A stretch of 64,000 bases of DNA, from assembly GCF_020283565.1 (NCBI RefSeq), contig NC_060065.1, positions 32,786,409 through 32,850,408 of the forward strand, read 5' to 3'. Below are positions 12,226 to 23,939 of this stretch, one piece after another. The notes under the pieces were generated by a model. The model saw only the letters and a program-made list of their open reading frames with translations, made no database searches and was not told where the DNA came from. The stretch is from Trifolium pratense (Eukaryota; Streptophyta; Magnoliopsida; Fabales; Fabaceae). The translations under genes were made by a program, and so were the position numbers. Every line of letters begins with the position of its first letter. Position 1 is the first letter of the stretch.

Positions 12226-12944
12226 GAGTACATGTCCTTAAATTGATGGTATGTCCCTCGATGCCCCTAAATTTAATTTTATGTCCTTCGATGTCCCTAA
12301 AATTGTTGGTCTGAATGCAATTTCAATTTGAATGCTTATTCATAATTACAAATGTAAGTGGATAACACTCTTCGCGCCTAAGATGCAATATCGAATGTAT
12401 GTCCCTATTGATGGTCTGAATGCAATTTCAATGTGAATGCTTAATCTTTGATTATCCAACCATATGCTAAATTGGTGAATCTTGATTATTCAAACCTAAT
12501 GCTAATTTGGAAAGTAAGAAATTGTATAATTGCTAAAAGAATTCTTTAGACTAGTATTGAGGTGATGTGTTTGGATGACCCTAACAAGATTAATTTTTTA
12601 CCAACAATGTGGTTTACAATATGAATTCTTATTTTATGATCTAAATGCAATTTGAATATTAACGTTTTATTCTTAACCTGAAATGCAAGTCAAAATGACC
12701 CTTGATAATGATTTTTTCACAACGGTAAATTGGGAAGATGGTTGTGTGCCGTGGTTCCTTCGAGACGAAATTGAGTATTTGTCCCTTGATGTGCCTAAAT
12801 TGAGTTAATGTCCCTCGATGTCCCTATATTGAGTGTATGTATCTCGATGTCCCTAAGTTGAGTATATGTATCTCGATGTCCCTAAAATTAGATATTCATA
12901 ATTAAGTTCTGTTTCTTGTTCAAAAAATAATTAAGCTCTGTTTG

Positions 12945-13365
12945 TATGTCTATTATGAAGTATATTGGAACAGTGTATGGGAACAAGTGCTAGGCTCAAG
13001 CATCACACTCCAAAATTTTGTTCATCAGTCGCTTGAATGTTGGAATTTAACGCAGATATTGTGTTCTATTTCAGGGGCTGAAGCAGGCAGAACTTGTGAC
13101 TGCTTCGGGTCTGATACAGGTTGGTGCTTGAAAATGCTACAACGGTTGAGCCTAGTGCTGCACAAACATATTTGGCTGCTGTTAATTGGAAAATTCTGCC
13201 TCCGGGGCAATTCAAATGTAAAATTGATGCATCATTTGCATCGCATTTAAATAGAGTTGGGATTGGAATATGCTTCCTTGACGAACTTGGTTAATTTGTG
13301 CTTTCAAACACAACATGGATTGCCTTTCTTTGTGGAGTGGATTATGGTGAACCTCTTGGTGAATA
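12945..13365 (+). pseudogene. LINE RNase H domain fragment, unit 2
   Basis: Second copy of the same fragment, with NSVWEQVLGSSIT, LECWNLTQIL and, after frame breaks, CKIDASFASHL-like and RVGIGICFLDELG-like segments. A 102-codon frame (12942-13250) covers only the first half in one frame and is not an intact gene. Confidence 0.7.
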
Positions 13366-13864
13366 TATGTCCTTAAATCGATGGTATGTCGCTCGATGTC
13401 CTTAAATTTAATTTTATGCCCCTCGATGTCCCTAAAATTGATGGTCTTAATGCAATTTCAATGTGAATGCTTATTTTATGAACTAAATGCAATTTGAATA
13501 TGAACGTTTTATTCATAACTTAAATGCAAGTCGAGATGACCCTTGATATAATGATTTTCTCATATCGGAAAATTGGGAAGATGGTTGTGTGCCTTGGTGA
13601 CTTCGATGCGAAATTGAGTATATGTCCCTCGATGTCTCTAAATTGAGTTTATGTTTCTCGATGTCCCTAAAATTGATGGTCTAAATGCAATTTCGATGTG
13701 AATGTTTATCCATAACTTAAATGTAACTGGAGAAGACCCTTGGCGCCTTAGATGCAAAATTGAATATATGTCCCTAAATTGAATATATGTCCTCTGATGT
13801 TCCTAAATTGAATATATGTACCCGATGTCCCTAAATTAGATGTTCATAATTCTTCTATGTTTTG

Positions 13865-14280
13865 TTGTCTATTATGAAGTTCATGGGAATACATGGGAAC
13901 AAGTGATAGACTTAAGCTTTACTGTCGAAACTTGTGTTCATCAGTTGCTTGGATGTTGGAATTTAGCACATAGATTGTGTTCTGTTTCAGGTCTGATGTA
14001 GGCAGAACATGCGACTGTGTCGGGTCTGATACGAGCTGGTGCTTGTAGAATGCTACAGCTTCTGAGCCTAGTGCTGCACAGACATATTCGGCTGCTGTTA
14101 ATTGGAAAAGTCCGTCTCCGGGGCAATTCTAATGTAATATTGATGTAACCTTTGCGTCACATTTAAATAGAGTTTGTATTGGAATATGCATCCGTGACGA
14201 ACTTGGTCAACTTGTGCTTTCAACGACATAATGGATTGCCCTTCTTTGTGGAGTGGATTATGGTAAACCTCTTGATGAGT
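13865..14280 (+). pseudogene. LINE RNase H domain fragment, unit 3
   Basis: Third copy, recognisable by TCTATTATGAAGTTCATGGG at the start, TTGGATGTTGGAATTTAGC in the middle and GGAATATGCATCCGTGACGA, which gives GICIRDE, near 14180. Frameshifts and stops interrupt it. A fourth, shorter remnant of the first half lies at about 15280-15420. Confidence 0.7.
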
Positions 14281-15430
14281 ATATGTCCCTAAATTGATGG
14301 TCTGAATGGAATTTCAATGGGACTGCTTATTTATAACTACAAATGTAAGTGGAGAACACCCTTGACGCCTTAGATGCAAAATTGAATATATGTCCCATGA
14401 TGTTCGTAAATTGAATATTTGTTCATCGATATCCCTATTTATGGTTTGAATGCAATTGCAATGTGAAAACCTAATCTTGATTATCCAACCATATGCTAAA
14501 TTGTATAATGGCTAAAAGAATTCTTCAGGAAAAACATTGAGATGATGTGTTTGGATGACCCTAACGAGATCACTTTTTATACCAAAACTGTGGTTTACAA
14601 TATGAGTGCTTATTTTATGGTCTAAATGCAATGTAAATATGGACATTTTATTTATAACTTGAAATGCAAGTCATGTTGGCCCTTAATGATGAATTTCTAA
14701 TAATGATAAATTGGGAAGATAGTTGTGTGCCTTCAATGCTAAATTAGTATATGTCCCTCGATGTCCCTAAATTGAGTTTAAGTCCCTTGATGCCCTAAAT
14801 TGAGTTTATGTCTCCCGATGTCCCTAAAATTAATGGTCTGAATGTAATTTCAAGGTAAATGTTTATCCATAACTTCAAAAGTAAGTGAGAAGACCTTTGG
14901 CACCTTAGATTCAAAATTGAATATATGTCCCTTGGAAGTCCCTAAATTGATTATTTAGTTATGTTGATTGGATCCTAAGAAATTGTTTAGTTGTTAAAAG
15001 AATTCTAATACAAGTCTTTGGATGACTGTAACGAGATGACCTTTTTTTACCAAAAATGTGGGATTACAATAAGTTTTTTTGGTTGTGCAGGTAGTAGTAC
15101 AACTACACTTCGGAATTGTTCTTTGGTTGTGCAGGCATTACTACACTTTGGAATAGACAGAGCTTTAGTTTTGATGTACTAGCAGCAGCTGCATGCACAG
15201 CTGCCATCGCAAAGGTAGAGTAATCTTTGAACTGTTTAGTACTATTAGATATTTATAATTCTTGTTGTTTTTTTGTTTTTTATGGAGTTTATGGAAACAA
15301 GTGCTAGACTCAAGCTTTACGGTCGAAAATTATGTTCATCAATTACCTGAATGTTGGAATTTAGCGCAGAAATCGCGTTCTGCTTAAGGTCTGATGCAGG
15401 CAGAATTTGTGTTATAGAATGCCAAATTGG

Positions 15431-16629
15431 ATGGTGGTAGTATGCCTTAGGTGATAAAAGATGCAAAATAATTTGAGTACTTTGACATAAAACAATATAA
15501 GTGAGGTTAATTACCCCCGCAAACTAATGTTGTAGTTAAATACTTTATGCGAACTTCACAAATCAATTAGAGGTGGGTGTAAACTCCCGTAAACTAGACT
15601 TCACAAACAATTTAGGGAAGGGGATTCAAAACATGAGTTAGAAATGGAACCCCTGATCACATGCTTAAGTGGGCCAAGACCCTTACCACTTGGACCAATT
15701 CATTGTTGGTGTCTCTAGTTAATATTAATATATAAGGAATAAATTATTGGATTTATTTACTTAAACTTGATACTTCAAACTAAAAACAAATTAATTTTGC
15801 TTAGGATTATGGAACATTTTTTTGTTGTAACTTAGATATCATTTCTGCGCAATTGTAGAAACTAATCTCTCGAGTTTTGTAGAACCCAAATGGGCGGCAA
15901 ACTCTTCCTAAGAATTTTAACACTTGTTTGCTTAAACCAATTATCAAACCCATGACATTGCTTGATGAGATATATGTGCCATCTCATATTATGGAACAAA
16001 TTTAAAACAAACAAACCAAGTCAATCTCAATCTAATTAAATACATCCACATAAGTATATTTGTATATAGTAACCACAACTAACTTTTAATCAACTTTTAC
16101 TTCACATGTATAGAAAAAACCTTTGAATTTTTTAGTGATAATCCACTTTGGTTCTTCGCAATTTTTTGAAGGCCTAATTCCGTCTTTGTTAAAAAGAAAA
16201 TCCAAATTAATCCTTGATATTTTTATATCGAGAGCAATTTAGTCACTCTATTATAATATATTCGTGACTATTTGTGCTGAATATGAAGATATCAAAAATT
16301 GATTTGAGTTTTTTTTTTATAAGTGACTAGATTAATTTGTCAAAAAGTTGTGAGGGATCAAATTCAGTCTTCACTCTTAATTTTTTATTTTTTATATGCG
16401 ACTCTTTTTAGTCTCGACTCTTCTATTATTAGAGAAACTAGATTTAATAATTTAGAGTTCGTAAAATATGAAAAATAATTGATTGAACTCAAAATCAACA
16501 CCATTATTTCCTTAATTTTTTTCGTCATGAGATAATACCATAAATCCTTTTCACATTTGATAAATAAAATGAAATTTGGTGTAGAACAAGAAGGCCTAAG
16601 GAGCTTTAGGCTCTGTTTGTAACCAACTG
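15431..16629. other. Intergenic sequence
   Basis: AT-rich. A short tRNA-like or SINE-like phrase (CCCTGATCACATGCTTAAGTGG, near 15650) is the only landmark; it is too degraded to call. Confidence 0.4.
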
Positions 16630-16899
16630 CAAGAGAGGCGATTTATTTTTACTACCCTTCCAGTTTCTCGCGCGCCCTACTTATTTTTTGTTTTACCCTT
16701 CCGCTATTTAAGTAGCGGACGTTATAAAAATGAGATTTTTTTGAAAAATTTAATCCGCTACTTAAGTAGCGGACGTTATAAAGGTAGAGTATTTTTTGGG
16801 GGTGTCCGCTACCTAAGTAGCGGACATGGGTATTTTGATAAATTTGTAGGGCGCGCGAGAAAATGAATAGGATGCCAAAAGTAAATCTCGCAATAGAGG
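16630..16899. mobile_element. Palindrome-rich MITE, about 252 bp, Mutator-like TSD
   Basis: The ends CGATTTATTTTT and AAAAGTAAATCTCG are imperfect inverse copies, and inside them lies the better pair TTCTCGCGCGCCCTAC and GTAGGGCGCGCGAGAA. The flanks CAAGAGAGG (16630-16638) and CAATAGAGG (16891-16899) look like a 9-bp target duplication with one change. The interior carries three copies of a palindrome of the form CCGCTACTTAAGTAGCGG followed by ACGTTATAAA. Diverged relatives lie at 44313-44597 and 51220-51520. Confidence 0.7.
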
Positions 16900-17213
16900 A
16901 CCACAGGGGGCTTGAGTATTTCCATTCATTGGTCCAAAAGAAGTAAAAGTTGGTCCAATATAGGGCCTAATCCAAAAGGGTCCTTATTATACTTTTTAAT
17001 TTTTTTTTATTTTTTTATGAAAGGTCCTTATTATACTTTACTGGGAACAATATAAGTTGTGACCACAATTTTAACTGCTTTTTCAAAAGAAAAGGCTACA
17101 TTTTTTAGTGCAAAGTTATATAAGTAGAGTTCAGCTTTATGGTTTACACCACTTTCTAATATTTTCAATAAATATTTACATATATTAAGATGTTGATGGG
17201 TCTCATAGAAAGT

Positions 17214-17510
17214 TATAGGAGGATTGATTAGAGATTCTTATGATAGGTTCATTTGTACAATTTTTTTGGCTTTTTGCATTGGAATTGACATGGAGATTCA
17301 GATGAATCTCAAAAACATAATTTTTGGGATAAATTCTCATGTAGTTATTAATATAGTTACATTAGATTTGTCTTTAAATGCTTTCCTCCAACCTCTTCTC
17401 CAAGAGGTCCTGAATGGAGAATCATAGTTTGTCAATAGTTTGTCATGTGTATTAATGTGAGGCTAATTGGTGTGCAAACTTGTTAGCAAATCTCGAACAC
17501 TCTTCTTTAA
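17214..17510 (+). pseudogene. LINE RNase H domain fragment, C-terminal part
   Basis: The plus strand reads GGLIRDSYDRFICTIFLAF, then LEIQM-like, ININIVTLDLSLNAF-like and, after a frame break, CEANWCANLLANLEHSS. The order G-IRD-(G)RFI, EI(Q)(M/T)DS and H-(V)YREANxCADxLAN is that of the plant LINE RNase H-like domain. It contains stops and has no upstream RT. It is more complete at the C-terminus than the copies at 11-14 kb, so it is a separate insertion. Confidence 0.6.
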
Positions 17511-19120
17511 ATTTTAATTGTATCCTCTTGCTTTAAAACTTCTGTTAATATGCGTAAAAACTTTACATATCGACTATGCATATCAATAATTGTCCTTTTG
17601 ACTTATGAAATTTCTTTTTGTATCAATCGAGTTTTGGGGTAACTACATGTAAAAGAATCAGATTCTCGTCCTCGAAGTTAAGTCTTTCCTTATAGTGCTC
17701 CCTGCTAGAGTTTTCAGTGACTTATGGATCATCCAATCATTGTCCGACCCAAATCCAAATGGGGCGTGAGTCCCAACGAATATTATGTCTTGAGTTGGAA
17801 TTCATTGAATGATGTACATAAGGGTATTTTATGGTAATTGCAGTTAAAGTCTCCCATAGTCAGTCATGTGGCGACCCTTAGGTGAGCGTCATTGGTCGTC
17901 TGTTGTAGGCTCGCTTGGTGGAAAACTGGTCTTCTCTGGTCGCCCATCATGAGGCCTAGCACATGTGTCTTTAGGGTCCTGACTTCACAATATTGTACAC
18001 AACCATTGAGCGTCAAGGCCGAATGGCAAATCAAACCTACCACACAGCTTTCTTTTCTACCACGAAATTAGCTGGTGTTGCAAATTTATTCAAGCCGACC
18101 AATTGAGCCGAACCCAAATATTTCTTTGTTGTCATGTAATCGACTACAAGTTGGTCTGATTCATGGTCTTATGAATGAATGCCTTTAGGCCGACCAATCG
18201 AGTCGACCACATGTCTACCTCTGCTACCATGAAATCAACTTGGTGTTGTTATGATTCCTGATTTTACAATTTCCTTTAGACCAACCAATCGAACCAACCC
18301 CCCATGTCTTTATTTGCTGCCATGGAATCAGTTTGGTGTTGTTATGATTCATGATCTTATGAATGGTTTCCTCCCTTCTACTAACATTTACAAAAAAATC
18401 CTTGGCAACCACGCATCACTAGGGTCTAGGGCTAACCTTAAGGACTGTGTTGTTGAAAAAATAATATAATAAAAGACACACGTCGTTATCCATTTACTTT
18501 AAATAAACTAGTGATAAATTTGCTTTAAAAATAACTTTTTCCCTTTAAGTGTTATAGAGACATCATATACACTATAGACTATAGTTTCTTTTTAATGTGC
18601 TTCTTGGGATCCAAGTCATCTAATATGGAACTTTGCTTCCCACCATGGAAGACAATTATATTTTTAAAGTGTACTCTTCCCGTAATAAAATATAAACAAA
18701 ATTCACCATTAATTATACAATGAATTTAAAAAAGTGAGTTATATTTATATTTCGTCATAGAGGAAGCAGTAGCTCTCATTTTCAATCTCTTTGAATGGTT
18801 TGGGACATATAACCAAGCTATACCATTCAACTTGCTAATTGATTTACAATGTCCATGCTTTTAAATTTTAGCTTTACATACACATAAGAGTAGTGCAAAT
18901 TGGTACAATTATTTTTTTTTTGTCGAAACACTCCTTCATGTATTTTTGACAAAAATCTCCTTGTACCACATAACAATACTCTGATCTAAAAGTTAAGTCA
19001 GACTCTAACCAATTTGAGTTGAGTTAGACAGACGAGTCTTCTCCAAATGTTAAATTTAACTCGGACTAATTCAAATTGAACCGACTACAGATAAATCAAA
19101 CTCCCTTGGTCCTTAATTAT
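17511..19120. other. Intergenic sequence with a degenerate 97-bp tandem repeat
   Basis: At about 18050-18380 the phrases CGACCAATCGAGTCGACC, CCATGAAATCAACTTGGTG and TTGTTATGATTCATGATC recur in order roughly three times with a period near 95 bp. No gene is supported; the 60-70 codon frames here come from the repeat. Confidence 0.5.
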
Positions 19121-19241
19121 AAATTACCTAGATTATATACAGCGTCTTTGTTTTGTAGTCCCTTCTTTACGGGTCTCTGTTCGTCTAGTGCAGAGACTTG
19201 ATTATTAATAATAATATATTTGCTGTTAAAAAAAAAAACTA
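19121..19241 (+). repeat. Possible LINE 3' tail
   Basis: A moderately GC-rich segment ends TAATAATAATATATTTGCTG and then an 11-base A run. This form is usual at the 3' end of plant L1-type elements. No coding sequence is attached. Confidence 0.35.
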
Positions 19242-19555
19242 AGCACACATTTTAAATTATATAAAAACAAGATTAGATTAAAATAATTTTGACTATTAAT
19301 TTGAGAGCGGATTATTGAGATTATGTGATGTTGTTAATGCACCAAATCCAAATGATACCACAACCAAGCACTTCCTCATGTACAACCTACTCTCAATTAG
19401 GTTTTGTCAAAGAATATTAATTATGATAAAATAAATAACATTCATGCATTTTACCTTGCATTCATAAAACACCAAAAAAACTTTGTCCTATTTAATTATT
19501 CACATACATCACTATCTCTACCTATCAATTTTTTCTGTTCTTCCCTTTTCTCCAA

Positions 19556-20032
19556 ATGGCTCTACAACATTTATTTATAATTTTTTTTCTCTTTGGATTT
19601 GCAAAATCACAATCTATTATACACCCTTTTAATCATACTGATTTACAAGCAGCAATAAGTGACATGAGATCAAAATCATATTATGGATTTGCAATGCTTT
19701 TGCAAATGTTAAATGGAACATCACAACCAATTAGAGAGTTAACTTTTTTAATGCCAGATGATAGAGAATTATCTTCCTCAAATATTACAGCTGATGAAAT
19801 TGAAGATTTCTTATTAAGTCATTCAATTCCTTTGCCTTTATATTTCAATGATTTATCTCATTTTCCAACTGGTACTCTTGTTCCTTCAGGAATCAGCTCA
19901 AGAATGATTAGGATTCATAATCGCGGTAGAACAGATTTCTTTGTTAATAATGCACAAATTGTTACTGCTAATGTTTGTTTGAGTTCTGTCATCAAATGTC
20001 ATGGAGTTGATGCAATAATTGAATATGATTGA
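19556..20032 (+). CDS. Secreted single-FAS1-domain protein
   Basis: A single-exon, 158-residue protein. Residues 1-19 (MALQHLFIIFFLFGFAKS then QS) form a signal peptide, so it should enter the secretory pathway and act at the cell wall or surface. Residues about 25-158 form one fasciclin (FAS1) domain: YGFAMLLQML, then ELTFLMPDDREL (the H1-type motif), and near the C-terminus FFVNNAQIVTANVCLSSVIKCHGVDAI (the H2-type motif). Candidate N-glycosylation sites include NHT, NGT and NIT. There is no Pro-rich arabinogalactan region and no GPI-anchor tail, so it is a short FAS1 protein rather than a classical FLA. The start is the first ATG and sits directly before the signal peptide. An AATAAA lies at 20074-20079, about 40 bases after the stop. 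Function beyond cell-surface adhesion is not predictable from sequence. Confidence 0.88.
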   Translation: MALQHLFIIFFLFGFAKSQSIIHPFNHTDLQAAISDMRSKSYYGFAMLLQMLNGTSQPIRELTFLMPDDRELSSSNITADEIEDFLLSHSIPLPLYFNDLSHFPTGTLVPSGISSRMIRIHNRGRTDFFVNNAQIVTANVCLSSVIKCHGVDAIIEYD

Positions 20033-20083
20033 ATCTTGAAATATATTTGCATTATGTAATGTTAATGTTCTAAAATAAAACAA

Positions 20084-21766
20084 TTACTATGTTTCAATTT
20101 GTTTATTTTAATTTTAATGTACTATATATAATTTATTTTGTGCTATATTTTAATGATTGAGATTTGATGGCTGCAAGCATATTGCATTTTAATTTATAAA
20201 ATTTCATTTTTTTAACCATGTTATTGGTACGAACTATGTAACTTAAATTAAAGTCTCCTCAACAAGAGCTCCTCGACAGGGAAACCAACCCCGTTATGGT
20301 GGGGCATTTTTTTTTCTTTCACAATAGGACCCGGACGATTATCCCTACCCTTAGGATCCTTCTTTGTCTGGACCCCATACCCCTATAATAATGGCACAGT
20401 AAGGGGTGGCCCGTGGCCCCAAAGCAGAATTTACCGTGGTGGTTGGTTGGTCGAAGCTCCAATAGGTATAGCCACTACTTTGGAACGTACGTGAGACTTC
20501 CACATAATATGACTCCATCCTTTGATAATGATTAATCTTCGTGGATAATTCCGAGTTTCTGACTAACCACCTTTTGTGAGATCTCTCCCTTTCAACCGCA
20601 TTTTTTTATATCCACAATCATATTTAAGAATTCAAGTTCATTTCCACTTGAACTAGTGTAATGTTGGTACCAATGTGTAACGAATCGTATTATATCATTT
20701 AATTAAAATAGCGTTTTCTTTTGTTTTTAAAATATACACAACACTTAACTCTCAGTCGGTAAGGACATCGTATTATATATGCAGGGGCTGGACAGTAGAC
20801 TAATTGACAAAAAAAAGAAAGTATTCACCATGTTTAAAACATTAAAAATCCATTAGTTTTTGCAACACAAACAAATTAGAATTTAAGTGGTTGGACTTTG
20901 TGAGATTATCTGATGTCCAAACAGACAGAAAAGACAATTTTGGATTCATCAAACTTTGAAGACATCTTCATTGTTGTATTTTTTTGTTAATCAGGTTGCA
21001 TGAAAACCGTTTACTTGTTTTCATGGATTTGTTCCTGCATGCATTCTTTTAATATTTTATTTTTTTATGTTTTGTTTGTACATTTTGCACTTTCTCCTAC
21101 TTTCATTATTTTTGGAGTCATCTCAATATTACCTATGGAAATTTCCTTTGTGGGCCATTTCCAATTCCATGATCATTCAACCTAATGAAAAGATATTACC
21201 TTTTTACAAAAAAAATTGCAATAGATGCAGTGCACATTATCACTAGTAGTCTAGTACTAGATTACCAAAATTATATAACCTATATTTATTGCTTGTCCCT
21301 TTTTTTAAGGAAAAATAAAATACAATTATTGATAGTACTAAGTAGATTTGTGACAAGGTGTAAAGGACATGATGCTAACCAAAATACATTATTTCAAAAT
21401 TTTAAACCAACCACAAAGCAACCAAGAAAATAACACAAATGGTTCATACATATTATGTGACACCAAAAAATTTAAACAACCCTCTTGTTCATGCCATTTA
21501 AGGCTACATCATTTAATCTTTTCTAGTACTATTATCTAATAATGATCACAATAGACGGCTAAATTGACCAGAACAATCTTTAACCAAACTTTAATTGCCT
21601 TATGACCGAACTCGAACTCTGGATTATCAGAGCCCTTACCGCAGAACCAGAGGGATAAGACAAAAAAAAAAAAAAAGAAAAGAAAAGAAAAAGATAGCTA
21701 TTGTGTCACAATCATTACTCACTAGATAATGAAGAGGCTACATGATTAAACTATATATGGATTCTT
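20084..21766. other. Intergenic sequence
   Basis: 20250-20600 is a GC-richer block (phrases such as CCGTTATGGTGGGGC and GGGGTGGCCCGTGGCCCC) with no open frame; it resembles transposon-derived or SINE-like sequence but no ends were found. Short tRNA-like phrases occur near 20750 and 21605-21650. A purine-rich run lies at 21661-21692. No gene is supported. Confidence 0.4.
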
Positions 21767-22204
21767 TCAAAGGTGAAGAGAAGTGTCAACACCAGAATCA
21801 GAGGAAGAGTCACAATCATAACCATTCTTCCATGAAGATTGCATGTTTTGTGGATAATTTGTAGTGCATAAGTTCATTGAAATTGGATTCTTCAAACTTG
21901 TAAAGTACTCCTCTTGTTGTACCTGTGATGTTGTTGGCCAAAGAGAAAGAGAAACATGAGGTGGTGATGATGATCGTGATGGAATAATCAATTCATGGTT
22001 GGAAGAAAACAACCTTGTTGATTGATCATAATCATAACTTGGAGTAGTAATGTTATTGGAATTGAATTGTTTTGTTTCATTGAGCATTTTCTTTAGCTCT
22101 CTCTCTTCTCTCATTTCTTTTACTCTTTCTAATTGTCTAAACCTCTCTTGTAGAAGTGCAATGGAAGAGTGAACAATAGTAGGGTCATGGTTTTCTCTTC
22201 CCAT
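21767..22204 (-). CDS. Small charged plant protein of unknown function
   Basis: Reading from the ATG at 22204 gives 145 residues; the frame opens ten codons earlier (22234), but those codons (MHYILHYTII) look like leader. The N-terminus MGRENHDPTIVHSSIALLQE runs into a highly charged helix, QERFRQLERVKEMREERELKK (about residues 18-39), likely a short coiled coil. The rest is Ser/Asn-rich and low in complexity, ending CDSSSDSGVDTSLHL. There is no signal peptide, membrane segment or recognised catalytic domain. A TATA box (TATAAATA, minus strand, 22266-22273) lies 62 bases upstream, which supports the shorter start and an expressed gene. It is likely single-exon. I do not recognise the family with confidence; lineage-specific small nuclear or cytosolic proteins of this style are common in dicots. 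Confidence 0.72.
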   Translation of the reverse strand: MGRENHDPTIVHSSIALLQERFRQLERVKEMREERELKKMLNETKQFNSNNITTPSYDYDQSTRLFSSNHELIIPSRSSSPPHVSLSLWPTTSQVQQEEYFTSLKNPISMNLCTTNYPQNMQSSWKNGYDCDSSSDSGVDTSLHL

Positions 22205-22265
22205 TATGATGGTGTAATGTAATATGTAATGCAACTCTAAGAAATCATGAAATGATATAGATGTG

Positions 22266-22273
22266 TATTTATA
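22266..22273 (-). promoter_or_regulatory. TATA box of the small charged-protein gene
   Basis: The minus strand reads TATAAATA, 62 bases before the ATG at 22204, a normal plant spacing that leaves a leader of roughly 30 bases. Confidence 0.7.
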
Positions 22274-23030
22274 GGGTGATGGAAAATATTTTAAATATTT
22301 AATATGGTTAAGATTTTATAGTTTAATAGTTTAATGTAAAAACTTTTACTTTTGGTAACATGATGAAATTTTAATGTGAACACTCGGATATATATCTTAT
22401 TTGGATATGTACTGGTACATCAGTTAAAGTGAATGATTCTGATAAATTCGCAAATAGTATTTGTAAGCCTATCATCCACCTCAACGAATGTACCGATATA
22501 TATTCAAATAAGATTTGTGCGGAAGACTTCATCAATTTTAAATGATTTGAAAAAGGAATGAGAATCGGCAGGTAGGATGCAAAGTCCAAAAAGAAGATGT
22601 TGATTGGGCAATATCTAAGGGAAGAAGGCACGAGCATATATCTCCTCCTTTATTTATGTAACTAAGAGGCAAAAGCAATCCTAAAGCAGAAAATGACTAG
22701 AAGAAATGGACAAAGGAATGTAGGAAGTAGCACATGGAAGGGTGTGTTTGGAGGAATAATAAGTCTGAGTGATGCTCCGACAACATGTCCCCTTAACCCC
22801 TCTTCAACTTTGGAGATGGTGGTGGACTCTTTTTGGTGTGCTAACTCATTTACTTTTTTTTCCTTTTAGGTTTAACTAGTTCTTTAGTTTTAAAACAATG
22901 TCTTAAAAATCGGACCGAAATAGTTTGCTCAAGAGAAATAGTAAATTCGTTGATTAGTTTGTTTACGATTGTACCACAATCTAGTCTAGTTGAATTGCAT
23001 TGTATCAAGGTTGATCCGGTTGACCTACAG
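22274..23030. other. Intergenic sequence
   Basis: Includes a pair of mirrored phrases, GGATATATATCTTATTTGGATATG near 22386 and TATATATTCAAATAAGA near 22496, that could be the stem of a small fold-back repeat. No gene is supported. Confidence 0.35.
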
Positions 23031-23320
23031 TTCAACTGTGGCAGATTCAACTGATTTTGGCTAAATTGCATTATTTGCTCTTAACTTTCATAAACTTGTG
23101 ATTTGGACCTCATATATTTCATAATAACATTTTTTACCTCTAATTTTAATCTCTTTTACAAAAGGCCGGCTCTCACTTATCTTTCAACTGTGGCAGATTC
23201 AATCGATTTTGATTAAATTGCATTTTTTGTCCCTTTACTTATACTATTTGACCCTCTATTTTCATAATTACACTTTTGCCCCATAATTTTAATCCCTTTT
23301 GCAAAAGGTACTAATTTAAC
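23031..23320. repeat. Two-copy tandem duplication, about 165 bp
   Basis: CAACTGTGGCAGATTCAACTGATTTTGGCTAAATTGC (from about 23033) recurs as CAACTGTGGCAGATTCAATCGATTTTGATTAAATTGC (from about 23189). Each copy continues with a ROUGHLY matching ACTTTCATAA/TTTTAATC(T/C)CTTTTGCAAAAGG tail. The copies are diverged. Confidence 0.6.
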
Positions 23321-23939
23321 CAAATCAACACACACGTAGACAAGTAATTCACATATATATCATACAACATGTATTCCCAAATATGCTGAAAGTAATCTTG
23401 ATATGTACCGAAATATTGTAGGACATAATATAATAATGTGATATCTGAACGATAAAAATATTTTACATTATCGGTGCGTGCATTGTCAATCCATAGTTTT
23501 AAATTTGTAATTATATAATTTCATTCTAATATGATCCTAACCTTTTGCTTTTGTTGGGAGGAGGGAGGGGTTGAGGAATTGGGGGAAGTGTAATAGCAAA
23601 AAGACAAAGCTAAGAAGGAGGAATAATCTTGGGAGGTCATGATGGTTTGATTGAACAATTATGTATGACAAAGACAAACATACCAACATTCTTCATCTCT
23701 CTCTTAAAATCACTATGCAACTTATTTGTCATTAAGTGTTTGGATGTGAATGGCATGCAGAAATGAAAGCTGCAGATACCACTAATACTTAGTTTGGATG
23801 CTTCTTTTTTGAACCAAAAGTGCCCCCCACCTCTTCTTGTATTATTAATTTCTTAAGATAATATTTGAAATTTGAAACATAGATAGCTTGACTGATTGAG
23901 ATTAAATTATAGACACAAAGATTAGACAAGGCGTGCACA

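Larger units (their letters stand above)
11160..15430 (+). repeat. Array of about 1-kb units: LINE RNase H fragment plus minisatellite
   Basis: Three long units and one partial unit repeat the same order: an RNase H gene fragment, then copies of a short phrase (GATGTCCCTAAATTGAGTAT, often with GTCCCTCGATG), then AAATTGGGAAGATGGTTGTG. The landmark GGCAGAAC(C/T)TGTGACTG occurs near 11949 and 13085, with a variant near 13997 and a partial one near 15398, so spacing is about 1.14, 0.91 and 1.4 kb. Units differ by many substitutions and small indels, so amplification is not recent. Confidence 0.75.

Noticed and set aside
12942..13250. 102-codon frame as a separate gene
   Set aside because: It is the first half of a frameshifted LINE RNase H fragment that recurs with different breaks in neighbouring units.
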